DNA of 64,000 nucleotides, taken from contig NZ_JAUSZX010000001.1 in assembly GCF_030818015.1 (NCBI RefSeq), positions 930,001 to 994,000 of the forward strand, written 5' to 3'. The DNA comes from Arthrobacter globiformis (GTDB taxonomy: Bacteria > Actinomycetota > Actinomycetes > Actinomycetales > Micrococcaceae). Made by a program: the position numbers and the translations under genes. Under the pieces are notes generated by a model that saw only the letters and a list, made by a program, of their open reading frames with translations, searched no databases and was not told where the DNA came from. Positions 19,247 through 28,399 of the stretch are shown here, one piece after another (the stretch's first letter is position 1; every line of letters starts with the position of its first letter).

Positions 19247-20350
19247 TTAGCCCCGCACGGACTCCAGTTCGTTCGCGATCCGCCGCTCGAGCTCGGACGG
19301 GCTGATGGTCTGTGATCCGCCGTGGGCGCGCAGGAACAGCAGCGATTCCAGCCGCAGCAGCCGCCACTCGCGCTCGGCCTCATGGTTGGAGTTGTCGATG
19401 GAGCGGAAAATCTCTTTGTCGTACAGGTTCGGCTCGTTCAGTGAGCGCTGCCGGACCCGGGCCTGCATCCGTGCCTTGAAGGGATCCGTCTCCTGGTTGT
19501 CCGGCGCCCGGAGCAGCTTCTCATACACGGCGGCGCGGTCCTTGCGTCCCGTCTGCCGGCACACGTAGCTGGACAGCGCGAGGGACGCCTCCACCGACCC
19601 CCAGCGCCCCGGGTTGCCGTCGAAGGGCAGCACGTTCAGCAGGTCGGCCACCGTCAGCGACGCCTCGGCGTCCTTGAGCATGATGAACAGCTCGTGGGCG
19701 AGGTCGCTCAGGTCCTTCAGGCAGCTGCCGGACTTGGTGTTGATGCCCTTGACCAGCTTGTCGGCCAGCAGCTGCACCCCGACGGAGTCCGGATGGGCCT
19801 CCGCCACGGCTTCCACCACGGATTCAGGCGTCCCGGAGGGCTCCGGGATGAGGGCCAGGTCGTCCGCGCTGGGGCCGATCACCACCGGGGTGGTGGACGG
19901 CAGCGGAGGGACGACGACGGCGGCAGGCGCCGTCCGCGCAGGCTCCCCAGCTGCTTCGTTCCCCACTACGGAAAGGGGAGTGCCGGCGTCGGACGCCTGG
20001 GCGTCCGCCATTTGGGCACCACCGTCCGCCGTTCCGGCGCCGTCTGCGATGGCAGCATCTTCGACGACAGCAGCAGTCTTTACAGCGGCATTGGCGGCAG
20101 CTTCCGGGGACGGAAAGTCGTCAACTGCGGGCCCCGGGATCCGGACGGACGAGCCGGCAGCGATGCGCAGCGTGCCTCCGCCGGTGAGGGTCGCAAGGAT
20201 GATGGCAGGGCTGCCGAAATCATCGGTTTCGACTTCCACGGAGTGGATTTCCGCAGACCGCTCGCCGTCCGGCAGGAGAAGGTGGTCGCCCGCCCGCAGA
20301 GAGCCCGCCTGCTGTTCACGATAGGTCTTGGCAGCTGCAGGGTGGTTCAT
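19247..20350 (-). CDS. Conserved actinobacterial protein of unknown function (DUF6707-like)
   Basis: A 367-residue, probably cytosolic protein. An N-terminal beta-rich part (1-75: LRAGDHLLLPDGERSAEIHSVEVE) leads to a long Ala/Val-rich disordered linker (about 80-170). The C-terminal helical domain (about 185-367) contains GSCLKDLSDLAHELFIMLKDAEASL and PGRWGSVEASLALSSYVCRQTGRKD. I recognise no catalytic motif. The C-terminal part resembles DUF6707 proteins, but I am not sure of that name. AAGGA precedes the ATG. Confidence 0.6.
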   Translation of the reverse strand: MNHPAAAKTYREQQAGSLRAGDHLLLPDGERSAEIHSVEVETDDFGSPAIILATLTGGGTLRIAAGSSVRIPGPAVDDFPSPEAAANAAVKTAAVVEDAAIADGAGTADGGAQMADAQASDAGTPLSVVGNEAAGEPARTAPAAVVVPPLPSTTPVVIGPSADDLALIPEPSGTPESVVEAVAEAHPDSVGVQLLADKLVKGINTKSGSCLKDLSDLAHELFIMLKDAEASLTVADLLNVLPFDGNPGRWGSVEASLALSSYVCRQTGRKDRAAVYEKLLRAPDNQETDPFKARMQARVRQRSLNEPNLYDKEIFRSIDNSNHEAEREWRLLRLESLLFLRAHGGSQTISPSELERRIANELESVRG

Positions 20351-20435
20351 CGGGAGTCCTTAAGTTCTCTTGCGGTCCGCCCAACAGTCTACAAAGGAGA
20401 GGGTGCGAAGTCGGGGAGGCGCGGGCGTCCGGGCG

Positions 20436-20975
20436 TCAGCTGCCGACGCCGGCGTAGGCCAGGGCCTGCCGGACCAGGGCACCGCGTCCGCCGGTGAACT
20501 CGAGCTGCACGCCGTCGCTGAGCACTTCCTGCGGCGTCATCCAGGTCAGCTCCAGCGCGTCCTGGCGGGGTTCGCATTCGCCGGTCACGGGGATGATGTA
20601 GGCCAGTGACACAGCGTGCTGGCGGTCGTCGGTGAACCCTGTGTGGGAGGGTGCGGGGAAGTATTCGGCCACGGTGAACGGCACCGGGCTGATGGGGAGC
20701 TGGGGGAATGCCAGCGGGCCGAGGTCCTTTTCCATGTGGCGCAGCAGGGCGGCGCGGATGGTCTCGCGGTAGAGCACACGGCCCGAGACGAGGGACCGGA
20801 CCATGGTGCCGTCCTCGTCCGCCTGCAGGAGCGTGCCCACCTCATTCACGAACCCGAGTGGATCCAGCCGGACCGGCACCGCCTCCACGTAGACCATCGG
20901 AAGCCGGCCTCTGGCTTCGAAGAGATCCTCGTCCGAGAGCCAGCCGGGGTTGGGGTCAGGGGTGCGCACGTTCAT
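20436..20975 (-). CDS. Nudix-like protein, DUF4916 family
   Basis: A 179-residue protein. DEDLFEARGRLPMVYVEAVPVRLDP, GMLLQA-type strands and VLYRETIRAALLRHMEKDLGP place it with the DUF4916 branch of the Nudix superfamily. The canonical Nudix box (GX5EX7REUXEEXGU) is degenerate: GRVLYRETIRAALLRHMEKD keeps spacing but lacks the REXXEE core. Pyrophosphohydrolase activity is therefore uncertain. The ATG at 20975 has a poor ribosome-binding site. Confidence 0.7.
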   Translation of the reverse strand: MNVRTPDPNPGWLSDEDLFEARGRLPMVYVEAVPVRLDPLGFVNEVGTLLQADEDGTMVRSLVSGRVLYRETIRAALLRHMEKDLGPLAFPQLPISPVPFTVAEYFPAPSHTGFTDDRQHAVSLAYIIPVTGECEPRQDALELTWMTPQEVLSDGVQLEFTGGRGALVRQALAYAGVGS

Positions 20976-21093
20976 GAATCATTTTTACCCCATCAGCACA
21001 GGTCCGGCCGCCGAGGCGTGGGATCCCGACGCTTGGCGGAGGGCAAAGCGACGAGATCTCGCCATTCGATTTAGCGCTCCGCGCCGCTTGGGG

Positions 21094-21822
21094 CTAGGAA
21101 GGGCGCCGGGCGGAGATCCAGAGCGGTGCCCGCTGCGCCGCCGCGCTGTCGTTGTCCGGGTGCGGCACATGCAGGGTGCGTCCGAAGGCCTCCTCGGTCA
21201 GCGTCGCGTCGTGTCCCGCGGCGGTGAGGCGGTCCCGCAGGGCGTCAAGGTCCCCGGCGTACTCGAATCCCAGTCCTGCGTGCGCCGGGCCGGTGCCGGG
21301 CCTTGCCATCAGCACGCCGCCGTTCTTGGCGGTGAAGTCGGCGGTTTCGTCGTCGTCCGGGACGGGCCGGAACCGCGCTCCGATGTCCCGCAGCGCCTGG
21401 GCAGCGGCTGTCACGTCCTCGCTGAACCACACCTCGACCACGGCCAGCGCCGGATCCGCATCCGCACAGTTGGCACCGTGGGCGGCCTTGTCGGCGAAGA
21501 AGCTGAAGCCGTCCGCGCCGGTGATCCGGCAGGAATCGCCGTGGTCCGCCCGGACGAGTTCGGCGGAGGAGGAGTCGGATTCCGCGCCGGACTGGTTGGT
21601 GCGCCGGGCAAACTCCTCGAGGTCGCCGACCTCCACGCCAAAGTGCGTGACGCCGTCCTCCGCAGCGCCCGGCTCGGCCTGGTGCAGCGCCAGCCGGCCC
21701 GCCCCGGCGTCGTACTCCCGCCAGGAACCCTGGTCGGTGGTCTTGATCATCCCCAGGTCGGTGAGGAGCCGCTCCCAGGGGTCAACCCGGGACGTGAAGT
21801 GGATGGGGCGGACACGAAGCAT
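21094..21822 (-). CDS. VOC (glyoxalase/bleomycin-resistance) family protein
   Basis: A 242-residue protein with two VOC-type modules: RPIHFTSRVDPWERLLTDLGMIKT through DGVTHFGVEVGDLEEFARR, then ALAVVEVWFSEDVTAAAQALRDIGARF through HAGLGFEYAGDLDALRDRLTAAG. Members include glyoxalases, dioxygenases and antibiotic-binding proteins; nothing here fixes a substrate. The ATG at 21820-21822 has GAGGAG directly upstream. The longer frame to 22215 runs antisense over the YdeI gene and was rejected. Divergent from that gene. Confidence 0.75.
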   Translation of the reverse strand: MLRVRPIHFTSRVDPWERLLTDLGMIKTTDQGSWREYDAGAGRLALHQAEPGAAEDGVTHFGVEVGDLEEFARRTNQSGAESDSSSAELVRADHGDSCRITGADGFSFFADKAAHGANCADADPALAVVEVWFSEDVTAAAQALRDIGARFRPVPDDDETADFTAKNGGVLMARPGTGPAHAGLGFEYAGDLDALRDRLTAAGHDATLTEEAFGRTLHVPHPDNDSAAAQRAPLWISARRPS

Positions 21823-21942
21823 GCTCTCTCCTCGAACTCGAAACACCTGGATCCCGAAACGGCGCCGACATGGCCATGATGCCACGTCTTGAATCGCGTG
21901 GCACCGGGTTGAATCACCCAGCGCTGGGGGCAGAATAGGCGC

Positions 21943-22545
21943 ATGGCTGTGGAACTCGAGGAACTGCTGGTGGCCGATGCCGCCGCGTGGCGTACGTGGC
22001 TGGAATCCCACCACAGCGACAGTCCCGGCGTCTGGCTGGTCCTGCACAAGAAGGGCGGCAACGTCACCGAACTCGACTACGACGCCGCCCTGGACGAGGC
22101 GCTTTGCTTCGGCTGGATCGACGGCCAGGTCAAGAAGCGCGACGACGGGAGTTATCTCCAGCGAATGACCCGCCGGGGTGCCAAGAGCCCCTGGTCGGAG
22201 CGGAATGTCGGCCACGTGGCCCGTCTCGAAGCGGAAGGAAAGATGACCGCTCCCGGCAGGGCCGCCGTCGACGCCGCCAAGGCCGACGGGCGCTGGGAGG
22301 CCGCCTATTCAGGACAGGCGACGGCGGAGGTCCCGGCGGATCTGGCCGCTGCCATCGCCGCGGTGCCCGAGGCGCAGGCCATGTTCGACGTGCTGACCTC
22401 GGTGAACCGCTATGCGCTCATCTACCGCACCAATTCGGTCAAGCAGGCCGCCACCCGGGAGCGGAAGATTGCCGGATTTGTGGAGATGCTGGCCCGCGGC
22501 GAGACGCCGTATCCGCAGAAGAAGCGCCCGGCCGTCCGGGACTGA
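21943..22545 (+). CDS. YdeI/OmpD-associated family protein
   Basis: A 200-residue protein. It has DAAAWRTWLESHHSDSPGVWLVLHKKG, then LDEALCFGWIDGQVKKRDDGSYLQRMTRR and KSPWSERNV, the conserved YdeI core. The C-terminal tail is YRTNSVKQAATRERKIAGFVEMLARGETPYPQKK. Family members are linked in the literature to resistance to polymyxin or bacteriocins and in some cases to DUF1801 domains. The biochemical activity is unknown. Divergent from the VOC gene. Confidence 0.8.
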   Translation: MAVELEELLVADAAAWRTWLESHHSDSPGVWLVLHKKGGNVTELDYDAALDEALCFGWIDGQVKKRDDGSYLQRMTRRGAKSPWSERNVGHVARLEAEGKMTAPGRAAVDAAKADGRWEAAYSGQATAEVPADLAAAIAAVPEAQAMFDVLTSVNRYALIYRTNSVKQAATRERKIAGFVEMLARGETPYPQKKRPAVRD

Positions 22546-22568
22546 GTATCACCGGGCAGAATTCCTCT

Positions 22569-22585
22569 GGTTGAGCCTGTCGAAA
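22569..22585. repeat. GGTTGAGCCTGTCGAAA repeat element
   Basis: This 17-nt unit between the YdeI and GH32 genes is the exact complement of the unit at 58205-58221 in the lhr coding region. Confidence 0.6.
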
Positions 22586-22678
22586 GCAGGTGTGCGTGGC
22601 CCCGAGCAATCCAGTGCGGGGCATCGAAAAGGCCGCCCGCGCTAAAATTGGTGCCAACTCCCAACACGAACGGCGAAC

Positions 22679-24385
22679 ATGCAGCGGTTTTCCCTACGCA
22701 CGCTCGGACCCCGCGGGCGGTGGATTGCGGTGGCGGTGGCCCTGGCTCTGGTGCTGGCCGCGGCCGCAGTGATCGGCCTGGCCGGGCGTTCGGGAGACGG
22801 CGGAACGCAGGGCGGTGCCGGACCCCAAAGCAGCGGACCCCAAGGCGGTGGAACGCAGAGTGAATCCCCGGCAGCCCCGAAATCGTTCAGCCGGCCGGAG
22901 GGCGCTTCACAGTTCCGGCCCTCTTACCACCTCACTCCTGCCAAAGAGTGGATGAACGATCCGCAGCGGCCGTTCCTGCTGGACGGGGTGTGGCACTACT
23001 ACTACCTCTACAACGCGGACCACCCCGAGGGGAACGGCACCGAATGGTTCCACGTCACCAGCACGGACCTGGTGCACTGGAAGGACGAGGGCGTTGCCAT
23101 TGAGAAGTTCAAGAACGGGCTCGGGGACATTGAGACCGGCAGCGCCGTGGTGGACCGGGACAACACCGCCGGCTTCGGCAAGGACGCGGTCGTCGCCATT
23201 CTGACCCAGCAGGACAAGGGCGTGCAGCGGCAGTCCCTGTTCTACTCCAAGGACAAGGGCTACACGTTCAAGGCCGCCGACGGGAATCCGGTCATGGACA
23301 ACCCCGGCGCGCAGCACTGGCGTGATCCGAAGATCATCCGTGACGAGGCCCGCGGACAGTGGGTCATGGCGTTGGCCGAAGGGGAAAAGATCGGCCTATA
23401 CACCTCAAAGGACCTGAAGGACTGGCGTTACGTGTCCGGCTTCGAGCGAAAGGGCCTAGGGATCCTCGAATGCCCCGACCTCTTCCAGCTGGATGTCGAC
23501 GGCGACCCCGCCAAGCGCACCTGGGTCCTGGCCGCCAGCGCGAATGGCACCGGGGAAAGGCGAACCACCGGAGTGGCCTACTGGACCGGGACCTTTGACG
23601 GAACCACGTTCACCCCCACGGAGGACCAACACCAGTGGCTCGACGCCGGCGCCGACTTCTATGCCGCCGTCACCTGGGACGATCCACGTCTGCCCGAAAA
23701 CGAACGGCTGGCGTCCCGCCACGCGATCGGCTGGATGAACAACTGGACGTACGCCCGGCAGTTGCCCACCACGGACTGGCAGGGCGGTGCTGACTCCATC
23801 GTCCGGGACATCCGCCTGAAGACCGTGCAGGGCCGGCCCAGGCTCGTGTCCACGCCCACCGCCGCCCTCTCCGCGCTGGACGGCGAGGCCAAGGCGGCCG
23901 GCAGCAGGGCGCTCACCCCGGAGGGCGCCGGAGAGCTTCCCGCGCCCGCAGGCGGCGCCTACCGGCTGGATGTCACCCTGGAACGTGGACCGGACGACGA
24001 CGGCACGGAGGCCCTGCTGAAACTCGGCAGCGGCGGGGAAGACTACGCCACGGTTGGCTATGACTTTGACGCAGGCACGGCGTGGGTAGGCAGGGCGGCA
24101 GTGGTGCCGGGCGCGGAGGCCCTCGGACCGCTCTTTACTGACCGGAGGAGCGCGCAGAGCCCGCCACGCAACGGCAGTGCGCCGGCCAGGGGCAGCGTGG
24201 ACCTGACAATTTTCGTGGACTATTCCTCAGTGGAGGTCTTCGTGAACGGCGGGGAGCAGACCCTGACCTCCGTGGTGCTGCCGCGGTCCGGGCAGCCTGC
24301 GGTCAACGCCGCCACATCCGGCGGGAAGCTGACGCTGAAGTCGTTCAAATACACCCCGCTGGCCACCGTGCTGGACGCGCGATAG
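22679..24385 (+). CDS. Glycoside hydrolase family 32 (levanase/inulinase-type fructanase)
   Basis: A 568-residue secreted or membrane-anchored fructan/sucrose hydrolase. Residues 15-35 form a hydrophobic signal or anchor, followed by a Gly/Ser/Gln-rich linker to about 70. The five-blade propeller carries the catalytic triad: nucleophile Asp94 in WMNDPQ, the stabiliser in HWRDPK (about 219) and the acid/base Glu in LECPDLF (about 263). WMNDPQ replaces the usual WMNDPN. The C-terminal beta-sandwich has LTIFVDYSSVEVFVNGGEQTL, typical of GH32. No cleavage lipobox is clear, so an uncleaved anchor is possible. No fructose transporter or regulator is adjacent. Confidence 0.92.
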   Translation: MQRFSLRTLGPRGRWIAVAVALALVLAAAAVIGLAGRSGDGGTQGGAGPQSSGPQGGGTQSESPAAPKSFSRPEGASQFRPSYHLTPAKEWMNDPQRPFLLDGVWHYYYLYNADHPEGNGTEWFHVTSTDLVHWKDEGVAIEKFKNGLGDIETGSAVVDRDNTAGFGKDAVVAILTQQDKGVQRQSLFYSKDKGYTFKAADGNPVMDNPGAQHWRDPKIIRDEARGQWVMALAEGEKIGLYTSKDLKDWRYVSGFERKGLGILECPDLFQLDVDGDPAKRTWVLAASANGTGERRTTGVAYWTGTFDGTTFTPTEDQHQWLDAGADFYAAVTWDDPRLPENERLASRHAIGWMNNWTYARQLPTTDWQGGADSIVRDIRLKTVQGRPRLVSTPTAALSALDGEAKAAGSRALTPEGAGELPAPAGGAYRLDVTLERGPDDDGTEALLKLGSGGEDYATVGYDFDAGTAWVGRAAVVPGAEALGPLFTDRRSAQSPPRNGSAPARGSVDLTIFVDYSSVEVFVNGGEQTLTSVVLPRSGQPAVNAATSGGKLTLKSFKYTPLATVLDAR

Positions 24386-24432
24386 GCAGGCCAGAACGGA
24401 TGCGCTGGCCGCAGGCGAACCTCAGGCGAACG

Positions 24433-25596
24433 TCACTCGGACTCGGGCGGGAAGGCCACGGCTTCCCCCACCACGCGCAGGCATAGTTCCGTGCCTGGCT
24501 GGGCGATGGAGGCGTTCCAGTGCCGGATCGTGATCACTTCACCGCCGCCGGGATAGCGGTGGTCGGGCATGGCGCCGGCCAGCTTGGGCGGCACGGCGAG
24601 CTTGAGCCGCACGGTGGTTTCGGGGCCGAAGTAGTCGGTATCCACCACCACGCCGCGGATGGGCCCGTCCTCGGCGATCCGGATCTGCTCCGGACGCAGC
24701 ATGAGCTGGACGCGGCCCTGCGCGGGCGGACGCCGGACGGGGATCCCGCCCAGTGAGCAGGTGGCCAGTGAGCCCTCCATCCAGGCATCCAGGATCACGG
24801 CGTCGCCCAGGAACTCGGCAGTGGCACGGTCCGCCGGCCGGGTGTACACCACGAACGGGTTGCCGATCTGTGCCAGCTTGCCGCCCCGCATGACGGCCAC
24901 CTGGTCCGCGAAGGACAGCGCCTCGGCCTGGTCGTGGGTGACGAGGATTGTGGTCACCCCGGCCTCATTGAGGACCTTTGCCACCGCCCGCCGGGTGGCG
25001 ACGCGCAGCCCGGCGTCCAGGGCGGAGAACGGCTCGTCCAGCAGCATGAGCTCCGGCTCGCGGGCGAGTGCCCGGGCCAGGGCGACGCGCTGCTGCTGGC
25101 CGCCGGAGAGCTGGTGCGGCCGGCGCTTGGCCATGGCGGTGTCCAGGGACACCATCTCGAGCAATTCGTTGACCCGCGCATTAACCGCGCGCCGGCCGCC
25201 GTCCAGCTTTGCGGCACTGAGCCCGAAGGCGATGTTCTGCCCCACGGTCAGGTGCGGGAACAGGGCGCCGTCCTGCGCCACATAGCCGACATGGCGCTTG
25301 TGCGCCGGCTTCCACACGCCGTCGCCCGCCACCGGGGAGCCGTTCAGGGAGATACTGCCGGTGCCCGGGTGTTCAAAGCCGGCGATGAGCCGGAGCAGGG
25401 TGGTCTTGCCCGAACCCGAGGGGCCCACGATCGCGGTGGTTCCACCCCTGGCCACCGACAGGTTTACACCCTTGAGGACGGCCTGCGAGCCGAAGTTCTT
25501 GGTGACGGCGTCGATCTCCAGGTGGCTGTTGGTGCTTGGCGCCACGGATGGTGAGATCCGCGGTTCCGGAAGCCTGGACGGGGATTGTTCGGTCAC
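24433..25596 (-). CDS. fbpC: Ferric iron ABC transporter, ATP-binding protein
   Basis: A 387-residue ATPase. Walker A GPSGSGKTT, signature LSGGQQQRVALARAL, Walker B LMLLDEP and the switch His in VTHDQAEAL are intact. A C-terminal TOBE-like domain (about 290-380, RPEQIRIAEDGPIRGVVVDTDYFGPETTV) matches FbpC/PotA-type importers. A GTG start overlaps the permease TGA (GTGA). It is the last gene of the binding protein-permease-ATPase operon, so it should share control by the iron box at 28318-28336. Confidence 0.88.
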   Translation of the reverse strand: MTEQSPSRLPEPRISPSVAPSTNSHLEIDAVTKNFGSQAVLKGVNLSVARGGTTAIVGPSGSGKTTLLRLIAGFEHPGTGSISLNGSPVAGDGVWKPAHKRHVGYVAQDGALFPHLTVGQNIAFGLSAAKLDGGRRAVNARVNELLEMVSLDTAMAKRRPHQLSGGQQQRVALARALAREPELMLLDEPFSALDAGLRVATRRAVAKVLNEAGVTTILVTHDQAEALSFADQVAVMRGGKLAQIGNPFVVYTRPADRATAEFLGDAVILDAWMEGSLATCSLGGIPVRRPPAQGRVQLMLRPEQIRIAEDGPIRGVVVDTDYFGPETTVRLKLAVPPKLAGAMPDHRYPGGGEVITIRHWNASIAQPGTELCLRVVGEAVAFPPESE

Positions 25597-27185
25597 TGTC
25601 CCGCTACTTTCTTGGACTGCTGGAAGAGCAAATAGGTCATGGGCGCCGAGATCACGATCATGAGCAGGGCGTAGGGCGCCGCGCCGGCATAGTCGATTTC
25701 GCTGCTCTTGCTCCAGAACGCGGTGGCCAGGGTCCGGGTCCCGTTGGGGGAGAGGAGCAGCGTGGCGGTCAGTTCGTTGGCGATGCCGAGGAAGACCAGC
25801 GCCGCGCCGCCGGCTGCAGCCGGGGCGGTCAGCCGCAGCGTCACGCGGATGAAGGACAGCAGCGGAGGGGTTCCCAAGGCCTGCGCCGCCTCATCAAGTT
25901 CCTTGGGTGCCTGGGCCAGGCCAGCACGGATGTTCACCAGCGCGCGCGGCACGAAGAGGAGGACGTAGGCGGCCACCAGGACTCCCGCCGTCTGGTAGAC
26001 GTCCGGGACCAGCCGGATGCTGACGGTGACGAAGGCCAGGGCCACCACGATGCCCGGCATGGAGCTGGTGACGTAATTGGAGAGCTCCAGCGCTTTGCTG
26101 AACCAGCTGGCGTGCCGGACGGCGAGGTACGCCATGGGGAAGGCGACGACGGTGGTCGCCCCGGCTCCGGCCAGCCCATAGACGAGGGTCTGCCACAGTG
26201 CCGGAACGAATTCGTCGGCGGCCCAGATGTCCGCCCCTCCGGCAATGATCCAGCGCAGCACGAACAGCAGCGGCAGCCCGAAGGCAAGCAGGGTCAGGGC
26301 GAGGAGGGCCAGCTGGGCCGGCACCTGGTAGACGTGCAGGGGCAGGCGCAGGGCCTTGGCCTGGACACCGGATCCCACCCGGGCGTACCGCGCCGTGCCG
26401 CGGCTGCGCACCTCGACCAGGAGCAGAAGGAGGCAGAAGAACACCAGCACGCTGGCCAGCATGGTGCCGGCCGTGCCGTTGAACGTGGACTGGTACTGCA
26501 CCATGATGGCGGTGGTGAACGTGTCGAAGCGGATCATCGCGAAGGCGCCGTACTCGGCCAGCAGGTGCAGTGCCACCAGCAGCGCGCCGCCCGTCATCGC
26601 GATCCGCAGCTGCGGCAGGACCACCCGGAAAAAGGACCGCCAGGCGCCCAGGCCCAAGGACGCAGCCGACTGTTCCACGGCAGGATCCAGCCGGCTCAGC
26701 GTCGCCGCGGCGGGGATGTAGACGAGCGGGAAGTAGGAGAGCGTGGCAATGAGCACGCCCGAAAACAAGCCGTGCAGTGACGGCACGGCGGAAACCCACG
26801 CATAGCTGTTGACGAACGCCGGGATGGCCAGCGGAGCCGCGAGCAGCACGGCCCAGACCTTCTTCCCGCGCAGGGTGGTCCGTTCCACAAGCCATGCGCC
26901 GCCCACACCCAGGATGAGGCAGAGCGGCACCGTGAGCAGAATCAGGAGCACGGTGTTGAGCAGGAGCTCGCCGACCCGCGGGCGGACAATCAGTTCAATG
27001 GCGGTGTCCCAGCCCGTGGCCACGGTCATGAACACGACGTAGCCCAGCGGCAGGAGGGAAAACAGGGCGATCAGCACGGCCAGGATGGCCACTGTTGAAA
27101 CGCCGAAAGGCGGGCGGGGGCGCTTGCCCCGGCCCGCCGTCGTCGTGCCACCGGATGTCTCCGGCGCCGATACTTGCGAGATCAC
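25593..27185 (-). CDS. fbpB: Ferric iron ABC transporter, fused permease
   Basis: A 530-residue inner-membrane permease with about 12 helices and two internal copies of the binding-protein-dependent permease domain. EAA-like loops appear in the first half (AASLGLGAWRSFFRVVLPQLR) and the second half (AAQALGTPPLLSFIRVTLRL). The length is typical of FbpB/SfuB. GTG start at 27183-27185, 4 nt after the binding-protein stop, and its stop overlaps the ATPase start, so the three are tightly coupled. Confidence 0.88.
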   Translation of the reverse strand: MISQVSAPETSGGTTTAGRGKRPRPPFGVSTVAILAVLIALFSLLPLGYVVFMTVATGWDTAIELIVRPRVGELLLNTVLLILLTVPLCLILGVGGAWLVERTTLRGKKVWAVLLAAPLAIPAFVNSYAWVSAVPSLHGLFSGVLIATLSYFPLVYIPAAATLSRLDPAVEQSAASLGLGAWRSFFRVVLPQLRIAMTGGALLVALHLLAEYGAFAMIRFDTFTTAIMVQYQSTFNGTAGTMLASVLVFFCLLLLLVEVRSRGTARYARVGSGVQAKALRLPLHVYQVPAQLALLALTLLAFGLPLLFVLRWIIAGGADIWAADEFVPALWQTLVYGLAGAGATTVVAFPMAYLAVRHASWFSKALELSNYVTSSMPGIVVALAFVTVSIRLVPDVYQTAGVLVAAYVLLFVPRALVNIRAGLAQAPKELDEAAQALGTPPLLSFIRVTLRLTAPAAAGGAALVFLGIANELTATLLLSPNGTRTLATAFWSKSSEIDYAGAAPYALLMIVISAPMTYLLFQQSKKVAGQ

Positions 27186-27189
27186 AGAA

Positions 27190-28236
27190 TTAGAGCAGTC
27201 CTGCCTTGGTCATCAGCTCGGTGACCTTCTTGGAGTTGAGCTTGGCCGGATCCACCGTGGGAGCCTGCAGTTCCTTGACGGGAACCAGCTTCTCGTTGGC
27301 CGGAACGCCGGAAGCGATGGCGTACTCGAAGGAGGTGCCCTTCTGCAGGATTTCCTGGCCCTTCTTGCCAGTGATGAACTTCAGGAAAGCCTGGGCCTTC
27401 TCAGCGTTCTTCGATGACTTCAGGACGCCGCCACCCGAGATGGAGAGGAACGCGCCTGGGTCCTGGTTCTTGAAGTAGTACGGCGTGACGTTCTTGGAGT
27501 TCTCGCCGGTCTTGGCCTGGTCGCCGTAGTAGTAATAGTGGTAGATCAGCGCGGCATCAACCTCGCCGGCGTTCACTGCCTTCATTGCGGTGTTGTTGCC
27601 CTTGTAGGCGGTGAAGTTTTCCTTCATGCCCTTCAGCCATTCCTCGGCGGCGGCTTCGCCCTTGAGCTCTACCAGGGCGGAGACGATGGCCTGGAAGTCG
27701 GCGCCGCTGGGGGAAGCGGCCCACTTGCCCTTCCATTCCGGCTTGGCCAGGTCCAGCATGGACTTCGGCAGCTTGTCCTCGGAGATCTTATTCTTGTCGT
27801 AGACCAGGACGGTGGAGCGGGCGGCAATCCCGGTCCACTTGTTCGTGCTCGGGCGGAACTCCGCCGGAACCTGGGCCACCGTGTCCTTATCGACGTCGGC
27901 GAACAGGCCGGCGTTCTCCACCTGCGCCATTGCGGGGGAGTTTTCGGTGAGGAAGACGTCCGCCGGCGAGGCCGCGCCTTCCTGGACGATCTGGTTGGAC
28001 ATCTCGGTGTCGTCACCCTGGCGCAGCGTCACCTTGATGCCGGTTTCCGCCGTGAACGCGTCCGCCCATTCCTTGGTGAGGCTTTCGTGCTGGGCGTTGT
28101 AGACCGTGATCTCGCCCTTGGCGGGGTCAGCGGAGGACGAGGCTGCGGGAGAGGTGCTGGAGCCGCAGGCCGACAGGCCGAGGGCTGCGGTGGCGGCGAT
28201 CGCGATGCCGGCCAGCGCGTTGATGCGGATCTTCAT
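27190..28236 (-). CDS. fbpA: Ferric iron-binding lipoprotein
   Basis: A 348-residue extracytoplasmic binding protein with a lipoprotein signal (LGLSACGSS, lipobox Cys at about 24). It follows the FbpA/FutA pattern: EITVYNAQHESLTKEWADAF, GASPADVFLTEN-type segment, and a tyrosine-rich iron ligand region IYHYYYYG near residue 230. The operon order binding protein-permease-ATPase and the iron box upstream support ferric iron as substrate. Spermidine- or phosphonate-type relatives are less likely given the tyrosines. Confidence 0.9.
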   Translation of the reverse strand: MKIRINALAGIAIAATAALGLSACGSSTSPAASSSADPAKGEITVYNAQHESLTKEWADAFTAETGIKVTLRQGDDTEMSNQIVQEGAASPADVFLTENSPAMAQVENAGLFADVDKDTVAQVPAEFRPSTNKWTGIAARSTVLVYDKNKISEDKLPKSMLDLAKPEWKGKWAASPSGADFQAIVSALVELKGEAAAEEWLKGMKENFTAYKGNNTAMKAVNAGEVDAALIYHYYYYGDQAKTGENSKNVTPYYFKNQDPGAFLSISGGGVLKSSKNAEKAQAFLKFITGKKGQEILQKGTSFEYAIASGVPANEKLVPVKELQAPTVDPAKLNSKKVTELMTKAGLL

Positions 28237-28317
28237 CGGGGTGCTTCTTTCTGCAAAGTCTCGTGGGCGAGGCCCTTCGTGAGCTGGGGAAGTTAGGTGA
28301 AGCTCACTCGAAAAACT

Positions 28318-28336
28318 GTAGGTTAGCCAAACCTAA
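28318..28336. promoter_or_regulatory. DtxR/IdeR-type iron box
   Basis: GTAGGTTAGCCAAACCTAA matches the DtxR/IdeR consensus TTAGGTTAGGCTAACCTAA at 16 of 19 positions, about 82 nt before the fbpA start. A weaker half-matching site (TTAGGTGAAGCTCAC) lies at about 28293-28307. Expected behaviour is repression of the iron importer when iron is plentiful. Confidence 0.8.
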
Positions 28337-28399
28337 GCACCAAGCCACAAAGGGGTTTAAGTGATGAGGATCACATCAATTACGATACTGTTGCGTGTC

